DNA of 64,000 nucleotides from Parelaphostrongylus tenuis (Eukaryota > Nematoda > Chromadorea > Rhabditida > Metastrongylidae), in NCBI GenBank assembly GCA_019055375.1, contig JAHQIW010000379.1:1-64000 (forward strand), written 5' to 3'. Numbering within the stretch: position 1 is the stretch's first letter; each line of letters opens with the position of its first letter. The position numbers were made by a program, and so were the translations under genes. The notes below the pieces were generated by a model. It was not told where the DNA came from. It saw only the letters and a list, made by a program, of their open reading frames with translations, and searched no databases. Shown here piece after piece: positions 54,301-64,000 of the stretch.

Positions 54301-56539
54301 TTTAGAATACAAAATAGTGGCGCTCTAATTGTTCAGCGGTACTTCAATGTCTCCTCAACGTGATGTGTAGTCGAATCTGTTCAAGACAGATAAAACGTTT
54401 TGAGTTACTTCCGTATTTCATGCAGTAATCTCAAGCTGTTGTGAAATCAACAAATTCTTATTGCATTTATAATGGCAATGGGCTATAAGCATGTAGAAAT
54501 AAAAGTCACTTATGACAGCTCCCCTTTTTTGTTGAAAACGCAATTTTTCAAAAAATTTTCGCCGTGCAAGATATTTGAATACCAAATTATGTTGTCAAGT
54601 TGAATTGTTTTTGAACGGGATCGAAAAAAGTTGATTGAAAGGTATGGTTATATATGCTCATAAAATAGCCATACGCCATGCAAACGACGATCAGTCAGCC
54701 TAAAAAAGCCACGGTGATCCTTTCGCCGTACATTGGGTTTGGACAGTTCGGTGTCGATTCCTGTATGTAAAAAGTATGTCATTGAAGAACTTCACCAGAT
54801 CGTACCGATTTCAAAAAAATTTTTGCTACGACTTGCCTCTGTATAAGATTTTGAGCTTTTGGAGTAGCAGGTCTAAAGGAGTAATTTCCTTTCTGTGCTC
54901 TGCTTTCACCCAGGGAAACTGATCTCCGTCTTTCTTGTAGTCAGTCGCTAATTTCGTCAATACAAACTCAGCGGATGTTTGTCAAAATTTCTCAACAATG
55001 AGCTCCAAGAAACGTCACTTTGCTCTAGTTGATTATATTGCCATTGGTCATTATAGAACGGAAGGAAGTACTTCTTCTGTTTACCACTCAAATATACTTT
55101 ATAAACTATATTTTGAAATTCTTCTGTTTTTCTAGATCTACTTCATGTCAACGAACACTTACTTACAAAGATGACCATTTGGAGACTGTTAACCTCGATC
55201 AGTTTGGTTCCAAAGAAAGCAGACAAGACGCCGGAACCCCACCAGAGAAAGACTTTTTCCAATCTTGTGTCCGCTAGTAGCTACAAAGTGTTGCCGTGAA
55301 ACAGGAAATTTTTGACTACTCATGTTAAGAAGAAATTTAGAGATCTTATTACAAATAAATCTTGTCAGTCAGTCAAAATAGGTCATTACACAAATGGTAA
55401 GCCAGGAAAAGCATTCCAAGCACCAAAACAGCCTTTCACAAAAGCCTTTTTCTGGCAACGCATCCTAAGTTACAGCCTACAGATAAATCGCGCAGATGTG
55501 ATGATTAAACCATGATAAAGGCTTTTCTCATCAAGTGCGAGAGGGATTAGAGCATTACCATTGTGCGTTGATCGATGCAATTTAGAGCTATTGATGTGTT
55601 ACACGCCGTTAACTGTCCCTACATGGAACTAAACTCGTCTTCCGTGTATAACCACTGTTCAGTGGTTGTGACGACTTTTCTTATCACGGCTGACAGATGG
55701 CCTCACCAACTGGATCATCTGTAATTGCTCTGATTACCGAGTGAGTCCAGTAGACCTTTCAAATTTCTTTCGTAAAAATGAGTAAGATCTCCTTGCTGTA
55801 GAAACTCTTTGAGCATCATACCTTTCTTATAAAGCTCTTTCTCGCATAAAAATTAATACTGTGTTGTTTTTGAAATTTCGGTTTTGAAAGCAAGTCACTG
55901 GACCTCCAATTGAATTGCGATAGATAATCCATAACTACATGTAATGCAGCTTCATCTGTCCGAGAATGTATTTTGCATGTGGAGCAAAATCGATTCAATG
56001 ATTTCACTTTTTTCTCGTGCATATCTCAATGTGAAAACTTTGAGCACGAGGTATTGAATCTGATTTCTGTTACTACAATTTGATGTTTAGAAAACATCGT
56101 GCCTAATATTCTCCTTTATCTTCATTGTGAATCTGCAACTGTAAATGCACATTTTCATCTTCAGTTAAATGCGCCACTCAGAAATGAACTGCTGGCACAT
56201 GTTAGCTGAATGAGTCTCATTTTCTCATGCTCACCAAAGAAGGATTGTTAATTTCAACATGAAAAGTACATCTCAGCCCACAGTGAGTTTGATTTACCCA
56301 CCGTGTACCGCGTGCGACAAACCGCCAGCTCAGGCGTCGCATGCAGCTACCAGTCCGTCGTGCCGAGTGGTTAGTAATACAAGTCATCGAGATAAGATTG
56401 TTTTCTTCGATCACCGCCTACAACACCTCATAACAGACTTTTGATGTATTTATAATTATTTATCTAACAATCTGTAAGTTATAATGATGCAAATAACATA
56501 GCATATTTACAAAGTGGATATGTATATTTGTATTGAGAA
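54301..56539. other. Mostly unassigned; exon-like frames near 55.0-55.5 kb (+)
   Basis: After a fair acceptor (TTTTTCTAG at 55134), an ATG opens MTIWRLLTSISLVPKKADKT, then PEPHQRKTFSNLVSASSYKV and a stop near 55300. A second frame with KKFRDLITNKSCQSVKIGHY, then NGKPGKAFQAPKQPFTKAFF lies at 55320-55515. Both look coding in composition, but I cannot join them or name a family. Confidence 0.3.
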
Positions 56540-57000
56540 CCATAAGATCGACTGTTTTTTTAACCTCGTGATGAACATTCAAAATAATTTCAAAAAGAAT
56601 GCTTTAAGCCAACGGTTTAGTACGCCAGGACCATACACCGATGTTTCAGAGGTTTCGGTCTCCTCGTCAGTGACACCCACCATTTTGACATTAACATTTT
56701 TCAACATTCTTTCTTGAAATTATTTTGAATGTTTATCATCAGGTTCTAAAAACAGTCGATCTTATGGATTAATTTTGGTCTACCAGCCGAAATCCATCGA
56801 CTGAACAGTGGTGATGGACCAGTGTCATTGTACACTATGCGATCACCACATATGCCTCCCTACTTGGTACAATGCAGGGCTTAATGTGGGGCGGGGGTCA
56901 CTGACGAGGAGGCCGAAACCTCCGAAACAGCGGTGTATGGCCCTGGCGTACCAACCTCGTTTAGGCTGAAAACATTCTTTTTTGAAATTGTATTGAGGAC
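56540..57000. repeat. GAGGNGGCCGAAACCTCCGAAAC repeat, copy 3, double and inverted
   Basis: A left half (TAAGATCGACTG, AACCTCGTGATGAACATTC, CAGAGGTTTCGG, CTCCTCGTCAGTGAC) is followed by an inverted one (GAATGTTTATCATCAGG, CAGTCGATCTTATGGATT, CACTGACGAGGAGGCCG, AAACCTCCGAAACAGCGGTG, CAACCTCGTTTAGGCTGAAA). The two partial copies are joined head to head. Confidence 0.65.
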
Positions 57001-57247
57001 TATAAAGCAATTGAAATAGTACCATAATACGACACATTACAGTCAAACAAAAACAAAATGCATTCAGCATATCTATTTGTTGAATAGGAATAACAATATT
57101 GGTATGATCAAGGCGACTGAATGCCGCTGAGGGCTCATAGAATGTTCTGAGCCTGCGTAGAACAACTTAATTGAGGGCGTTCAATAGGTTTTTAGAAGAT
57201 ATTTTTTCCTTCAACGACAACTAGCAGCATTCTCGAAGTGATTCCAC

Positions 57248-57616
57248 ATGAACAACGAAACCTTTGTGATGAATAATACAAAGAAGCTATCGGTTGCTAA
57301 CTCATGCTCGATTTCACCGCCAGAAGCACTTTGTACGCGCAGATATTACAAAACGAATTTCTGCTCAGAATGTTATAATTTGTGCATCACGTTTGTCGCT
57401 TCAGCGATACTAAGTAAATACCGTTTGCAATCAACAAGTAGGTTTTGGAGAAGTATTTCTTGTCTTTGTAGTGTACTTTATTGTACGATTGTGCTATTCA
57501 AATTGTATTACTGTTGCTATTCTACATGTGCATATGCTATATGTAATTATATTAGGCTTTATGTATTGTTACAAGTTGCAGATTATTGTATAAATGGTGA
57601 TAAAAAAGTCAATTGA
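57248..57616 (+). other. 122-codon Cys-rich open frame, doubtful
   Basis: An uninterrupted frame with many Cys and Tyr (FCSECYNLCITF, YYCCYSTCAYAICNYIR) in an AT-rich stretch. It is the longest plus-strand frame outside repeats, except one in gene copy B, but shows no signal peptide at the start, no domain and no splice support. It may be chance. Confidence 0.2.
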
Positions 57617-58559
57617 TAACGTGTGTTACGGTGCCATATGTGAGATGATGCGAGCAGTGAAATGATGTATTTCAACTACTTACTTGGATGATTAGATGAT
57701 CCGTCTTCACAAGTTGTGCGGACCCCGGCACATATTTCAAATGGTACATTGCTGGTCGTGCATATAGTATTTTTTGGTTTCCTGACGTAACCTTGCAAGG
57801 GCGTTTCCAGGTTTTCACCGTATCGTTTTCAAGGATTGGATCACGGTCATGGATCCTCGACCGGTCTTCCTACTAGCTGATTCGTAAATGATGTTAGGCC
57901 GAAATCAAAAGCAGAAGTAGGAAAGAAAACTACGACCGCTCACGGATGTTGTAGAAGCCGAAATTCTATGCCTACCTAATTCTATCCGGTCTATACCAAT
58001 GTGAATACAAATAGATAGAGTGCAAAAGATGCCATCAAAATACCGAGTGAGAACCGTCGTCGAAAGAGATTGCTCAAGGAGCTTTAGTCCTGACGGCTTG
58101 CATCACTAAGCACTTGGCACTACGGACCGGTCGCGGCCTGGTATCGGGACTGGTGGAGTGTTCCAGGCTACGCACTGAGTTAATCAAGGTGAAAGATGTC
58201 AGAATTTGCACAACACTATTTACAATCTAATTTTTTCGGGGATTGTGAAGCTCATGCTTCAAGTTTATTGGCTTCTTCATCGCACCTTTCTCATTCAGTA
58301 GAAAAGTGAATGAATTGTGCAGCATGATGCAATAATAATCCTCAATGCAGCGCTATTTTGCTTAAGGCGCAACGTCTACTAGATTCAAACTTTGTCTCGA
58401 ACTTTTCCAGAGCTTCAGTTTTAAAACAAGTTTACGGCGACTAACTTTTTATGCAAATATATTCAAGGTATGATAAAAGTTTTGATGATTTTTACAGATA
58501 TTTCAACAATAAAAAAAATAGTGCATGAAGAAGTAAATTTATTTAACTGAAGAAATAAT
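57617..58559. other. Unassigned stretch
   Basis: Nothing recognisable. Confidence 0.35.
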
Positions 58560-59510
58560 TACGTTCATTAGACTAACAATTACAATGCTAAGCAAATAAG
58601 TTTGAAACAAATTCTCCAAATTGTCTCCTTTGGCCTCCATACATTTACGGAGAGGCGAAAATTTTCAACGATGCTCGCAAACGCTTTCACACTAATTTCG
58701 TCTTAAGCTCTTGTCAAAGCCGTTCTAAGAGCGTCCATGCTAGTGTAGTGGGGAGCCAAGACTTTTTATTCCACTATGGACCACACGGAGTAAAGTGAAT
58801 TGAGATCCGGTAATATGAAGGCCAAACGCCGTTTCGAAAATGGGTAAATGGGTTTTGAAACAGCTCTTGGCAAGTCGTAATTGTTGAGCGGGCCAAATAT
58901 GCAGTATCTTAGTTTTTCTGAAGCGTCCCGTCGGCGCCAAAATTTTGATACTTCAAGGCTCCAGTGCTCCTTGCAAAACTTGCTGCAGATAGCAGGCAGC
59001 GTTGTTTTGACGTTTTCTTTCATGAACCAAAAAGCATCTTTCCCGGGAAGCAAATGTTGGCCCAGACTATCATAGAAGACGGAAAATGACTGCAGCACCA
59101 AGGTTTATAATACGCAGGCTTCTCCTTAACCCTTTCTGAAAAGCCGACGTCGATTATGGAGATTTCTGAGTTTTAAGATCGTGATTATCTTCTCAGTGAA
59201 AAGCACCTTTGACAAACGAACACTAGCGATTGAATGAATCATCAGAAAGGACTCTGAGAAATAGTTTTCTTTCATATTCTGTTCAGAAAGTGAACACGGG
59301 AGTTCTTGTAGCTGCACACCTTCAGCTTATTTTTGAAGATGTTTCAGATTCTCCACTCGCTGATCGCGAGTCTCTCGAGCCATTTTGGGCATCGAACGTT
59401 CCTGATTTCTTTGAACTTGGTCATTGGGCCTTTTTAATGTTTTCTCCAGTAGAGCAGGTGATTAAGCGACTTTTTCGAAAATAGTTCTCAAATCTTTCAG
59501 TCACACTGGA
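58560..59510 (-). mobile_element. Tc1/mariner-superfamily transposase relic
   Basis: On minus, N to C: SLNHLLYWRKH-like helix-turn-helix start near 59480, KVCSYKNSRVHFLNRI, KVLFTEKIITI (first Asp block, D changed to T), then in a shifted frame SSMIVWANICFPGKMLFGS, and LPDLNSLYSVWSIVE (third acidic block, normally SPDLNPLDYSVWS). The end is VKAFASIVENFRLSVNVW. Frameshifts and stops throughout. The motif YSVWS is that of the DDxD group with LDYSVWS, not the Tc1 IENLW type. Confidence 0.75.
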
Positions 59511-60924
59511 ACGTTTTACGGCTCTGTGGACACTAGTTTTTTGAAGACAGTTAATGTTAATTGTGTCAACCGTTTTCATTCCCGTCTTGTGCAAGTAGAC
59601 TACTGCGATGCATTGATTTTAACGATCCACAACTCGAACACAGCTGGAAATGGACGATATAATCTGACAATGTCTTTTTGAGTAGTTCGTAAAGTTTTTA
59701 TGAACAGCTTAAACGGTGCAGAACACGTCATAAACGAATCGTTGACTAACATGTTACCCTAGTGCGTGCAAAGTAGAAATCCATTTCACCCACGACAAGA
59801 TTTCACTGCAAGTCCAGTGACATGATTACCGAACATTGCAGTGATCAACAGTCGATTGCTCAAGGCTGATTTTTTTTTTTACAATATTCCCATATTCGCC
59901 TGTTCTTTGAGACCTCGCTCAAAACTGTAACTGAATGTGCATCAAAATAGAAAATAGATAGAACAGATTTTAGGCCAAAACTGAGCAAAGAATTACGCAA
60001 AATTACATCATTAATAACAAATTTTATATCAATAATAAAAGCAACAAAATACAAAATTCAGAGCTTCTTATGCACTCTGAATTACTCTGGAGATCAAGAA
60101 AATTCTGACCCATGATTTTACCATAATATCTCCTCAATTTCACAGTCACATTAGTTATGAGATATACACGGCGGCATGATAGAAGTTTAATGCAATGACA
60201 TCAAAATTCAAATGATTCTACCGTTGAACTAAACACCTTGTTGCTATGATTTTAACTAAAGCTGCTGCCTTGGGTTCCTTGCTTCGTCTTAGTCGTAACT
60301 TAGTGAAATTAATGTTGTTGGGTCTTGGACTTATCCTAATATTTGAGTAATCTGAACATTTAACGATGTTTTCATGAACTATCAGGTAGTTGAAAAGATC
60401 AAACGGACGAAAGGCGCCATGTTTCGCCTTACAGAGACACATTTGTCCTTAAGGATCGATTTTTCCTGCGCAATGAATATGACAATCCTTTCAAATTTTA
60501 CTGCTGTATTTTTTCTTCTAAATGTACCTACAACAGTACGAACTCGAACTTTGAATTTACTATATGGATGCACTTCCATGTATACGCAAAATGGAGCTAC
60601 TCGTATTACCTACTTTCACATCCCTGTTTTACGTGTCATTCAAATAAATTCTGCCTAAACTCATGTGATTTATTCTTTTTCTCTTCTTCTGTGCATATAT
60701 TTATGGCCGTGCGGTAAATGCTTTCAAAAAGTGTTTTTTTTTTCAAGTGCGATGGTTGAGAGGAATTGATGAATCTACTGTGGTGCTTAGCTTTAGAAAA
60801 TTCTTGCTAATAAACCTTTATTTGCTACAAATTCACTTTTGAATGTGATGTGCCTTCAAAGTTTCTTCAACAGTCAATACAACGTCTCCATTTCTTTGAT
60901 TATTGATCGCCATCTTTGAGGGGA
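59511..60924. other. Unassigned AT-rich stretch
   Basis: A 94-codon plus frame at 60374-60658 and a 65-codon minus frame overlap it on the other strand; neither is recognisable. GAGACCTCGCTCAAA at 59911 is a short match to the end of the foldback family at 50.1-50.9 kb. Confidence 0.35.
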
Positions 60925-61167
60925 TCAATATTTGGCGATGCAGAAATCTGTACATATTTGGGCACTTGGATGGCAGGTTCGCTTTCCCTCATTTGTACTA
61001 CGAGACAAACATAATTTGCATTCATTTCCTCTCTCGCAGTAGTTTATGCTTGTGACATTTTGGCCTTGATCGAACTTAGCGACGTTTGCGAGACCCATTC
61101 TGTTTTCCCAAAATCCTTTCCATTTGCAAATGTAGATGGTTCCCTTAGCTCCGATTACCTCACCCAT
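60925..61167 (-). CDS. Candidate small Cys-rich protein or exon
   Basis: The frame (80 residues) has coding-like composition: KGTIYICKWKGFWENRMGLA, FDQGQNVTSINYCERGNECK, then LCLSRSTNEGKRTCHPSAQI, CTDFCIAKY and a stop. Seven Cys are present, six of them in the last 36 residues, spaced C-5-C-2-C-12-C-6-C-3-C. A signal peptide is not seen at this ATG; a spliced upstream exon would be needed. The family is not recognised. Confidence 0.3.
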   Translation of the reverse strand: MGEVIGAKGTIYICKWKGFWENRMGLANVAKFDQGQNVTSINYCERGNECKLCLSRSTNEGKRTCHPSAQICTDFCIAKY

Positions 61168-63019
61168 TGTTGAGTGTTCGTCAAAAAATGAAATATTAGT
61201 GCCAACGTCACTGTTTTTTCTCGTCTGTCTGTCATCTGCTCTTCCTTATACGTTAACGGCTCATCAATGCTTTCCTATCGATGTATATCTTTGTAGTTTC
61301 CTATTATTAGATGATATTCGAGATGTGAGTCGTACAACTAGGCTAAGTTTGTGAGCGCAGATTGCTTTTTAGGAGACATCGTTCAAGCGCTCAGTGAGTG
61401 ATTAACAACATTTTTGATGTAGTAAGAGCAATAGCCCATGTTTCTTATACAGCGTGGCACTGTGAGGTGTGTTGAGTAGAAAAGTCAATACATAATTTAG
61501 GGTCCGACATTCAATCGATGGCCTTTTTGAGAAGCCCGAATGCGACCCATGCTGCGTCATTTCTTTTGTGCGATTCGTCTTCGTGGCGGTTTCTACATTC
61601 ATCGAATACCAATTCACACGTAAAAAGTGATTTTTGTGATGAAAAAAATTATTCACTTGATTCACTCACAGTCACATCATAAATTTCTCATGAAGTAGCT
61701 CTTTGTCCTGTTTAAGCACAGCTCAATATTTTCCTCATTTTGTTTGCGTTCAGTAGGCCTCGTTTCTGCTTCACTGGTGTTCTCCGAAGATAACAATGTC
61801 AGTCGTGGAAGGACTTCATTAGAAATCTTCCATCTGTGGGCCATTTTTTGAACCAATCTATGGGTTCTCTTGCCGACTGCAGATCGACGGACACATACTA
61901 ATGCTCATATGATGTCTCCTTACCGAAATCTTTGCGGGTATGATGAGGAATCTATCTGAAAGCTGTATTTTGGTGCACCATCTATGATAACAATCAGATA
62001 AATTCCGTATGCAGATCTCTTTAACATTTTGAACGAGCACTGATACGACTGCGTTTGCTTTCTGTCATCAAACGCTTTCAAACATTCGATAGAAGGTCAA
62101 GGCAATGGAGATTTTAACTCAGATGGACTACAAAGACTCATGACGCTGTTTAGTGTGATCTATCGAACACAGATAGAATACCTGCCAGAATCCTGCCAGC
62201 GCAAGTGGTTGTGCCTCATCCAAGGTCTAAGGTAAGTTCAAAAGGTGATCATCGTAAAGAGTTCTCAGAGTACACTCAAGAAAATTTCAAAGAGCGATTA
62301 TAAATGCTCCTTCGCTTACGCTTTCTAAGTGGGATTGACAGCGCGCAAAGCTCTTCGGTGATATGTTATTTCCTGTTCGTAAAGGTTAGATCTAATGTGG
62401 GTCTCTAGAAGTACGTGTATCTTGTGGCCTCCAGCTGTAATCGATGATGATGTTAGGAAGCTCAAAAGCTGTGTTTTTCTCCATGTTTTCCATTTCAAAT
62501 AACATCTCAAAAGGTACAATCTAACTCCATATTCTTTTAGTGGAAAAGTGAATTTTTTCCAGACAGGACTGTGGAGCGGAAAAGATTGGTATATAAGTTG
62601 TTTGCTATCAAAAGCATCCACGCAAAAGGTGTAAATGATTCCATCTTCGTTCAGGAGGGCCTAAAGCTGCACATAATGTTACAGAGATCCCGATTACATT
62701 TCTTTTGACTAGCTCGCGAGCGACCTGCTCAAAAAAGTTTTTTTTTTTGTCTATACCAATGCAAAATGTATCGCAAAGACCTGCTACAGTCTTTAATCAG
62801 CTTAGTTAAGTGTGTTGCAATGAAACCAAATTTTTCGAGCAATCCTATAATGATAAAGACGCCATTGGAACTTGTCGTTCTGTTTTATTATTGTTATTGA
62901 TGAAGATGGTTCGAAGTTTTCCAGCACAAATTATTGGTTAACCTCGAGATAACCTGAATAAGTGAAAGGTGGCACAGGCAAATCGGTGGCAGAGATTGAG
63001 TGCTACCGATACTCTCAGA
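61168..63019. other. Unassigned stretch
   Basis: Several frames of 60-98 codons exist (for example minus 62621-62325) but none shows a known domain or consistent splice sites. Confidence 0.35.
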
Positions 63020-63170
63020 CATTAATTAGTCGCAATCGTCTGTATGACCGCCTACGTAGTGCGGAAACTGTTAAAATAATAATATTGCATAAGCTCAGGT
63101 ACAGAGTACATAATCTCTTGTGAACAGCGTAGAGACGAATACGCAGCATAATCCCTTATATTTTTCAGAC
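63020..63170 (+). mobile_element. Penelope-like GIY-YIG region, very old remnant
   Basis: NRLYDRL (as in GDRLYDRLCIMKD of the copy at 37.5 kb) is followed by CAGGTACAGAGTACATAATC, TCTTGTGAACAGCGTAGAGA, which aligns with the TAGGTACAGTCTACCTAATC, TCTTGCAAAGCGTGTAGTGA of other copies. Confidence 0.5.
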
Positions 63171-64000
63171 CTCACTAGCTGATGGCATTTGGTAGAAATT
63201 TTGAAACCTTTTGATGGCATATCTTATAGAATTTGTATCCTAAATAATTCAGAAGGTCTTATTCTTGGAAAATTCATACGTACCTTTCAAATCATATTTA
63301 TCAAGAACAAGAAACAATTTCTCAAAACACCAGCTGGTTCCTAAGTGTTTGTGATAGTACAGACATCTCATTCTTAGTTATTCGTTGCCTTTTCTGTGTT
63401 ATGAATCGTACAGCTTTTTAGGTTTCACTGTAGTAAAGCCAACCTGTTCAACAGATTGAACGATTCATATCCGCATAAAATGACCCTAATGATCAAAAGT
63501 TATTCAATGCATGTTTTTTCTATAAATGTTATCACCTAAGGAATGACTTGTAGCAACCTAAGTACACAATTGTTTTGAAGGCCTCTCTCGCTGCATAATA
63601 GTTTTCTTTCAGTCATTTGGTACATTGAAAGTTTAGATCTCTGCGATTACAATATTTTGTTCAGTTTTGGAGAAAAACTTTTGATTACGCTGCAGGAGCA
63701 AAAATAAAATTATGTTTCACACTCAATTTTCCTCATTTGCTCGGCCGGGGCTTCGATATGGCTTTTCATTGAGGCTCTAATAGTCATTAGATAGCCCAAA
63801 TCTCGGAAATTTCGATGATGTAAATAATTTTTTCAGGGGCATGTCATATTACGCTGTAAGATTGAAAAGCAGATCACATTTCACGCCTAGAATGTCACCG
63901 CGTCTCTTGGACGGGTGGTGTATTTTGTTTTTCTATAGGTCTTTATATTACGGTGTAACACTGAAAGAAAGGTTTATGGTAAAATATAGGTGAAGTTTAC
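63171..64000. other. Unassigned AT-rich stretch
   Basis: Nothing recognisable up to the window end. Confidence 0.35.

Overview
The window is eukaryotic and most likely from a clade V (strongylid, hookworm-like) nematode. The evidence is small exons with GT..AG introns and TTTCAG-type acceptors, an interstitial run of the nematode telomere unit TTAGGC, a nematode-like SMG-9 gene, a secreted family I know only from nematodes, and dense, decayed mariner, Penelope-like and tRNA-derived elements. There are no operons, CRISPR arrays or prokaryotic signals. Most long open frames are chance frames or transposon debris. The real coding content is in short exons that must be joined.

Left part (1-13 kb). 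The main gene is smg-9 (nonsense-mediated decay GTPase-like factor) on the minus strand, with seven recognisable exons between 7470 and 4296. Its introns hold a mariner-derived foldback element, a palindrome, a microsatellite and SINE copies. One SINE (7474-7772) has a 13-bp target-site duplication and sits exactly on the splice acceptor of the P-loop exon. Further right are tRNA-like inverted-repeat elements (11.1-11.7 kb) and a degenerate telomere-repeat tract (12.6 kb).

Middle (15-37 kb). An irritans-type mariner lies at 15.6-17.4 kb. A complete five-exon gene for a 233-residue secreted protein lies on the minus strand (19184-22572); one intron carries a Penelope-like element and another starts with GC. 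Decayed paralogues occur at about 28.0 kb (fragment), 33.9-35.9 kb and 52.5-54.0 kb. Flanking sequence is shared between these loci, so the region grew by block duplication and inversion.

Right part (31-64 kb). Penelope-like retroelements (RT with YIDD, GIY-YIG endonuclease, hammerhead-ribozyme-like 3' motif) recur at 31-32.7, 36.9-41.0 and 43.5-46.1 kb. In two cases an inverted 3' fragment lies directly in front of a plus-strand copy. One copy carries a SINE with a perfect 14-bp target duplication. Other content is a mariner at 42 kb, a Tc1/mariner-superfamily relic at 58.6-59.5 kb, foldback and direct-repeat families, and a few unrecognised exon-like frames. Large parts of 22.6-25.2, 54.4-56.5 and 59.5-64 kb hold nothing I can name.
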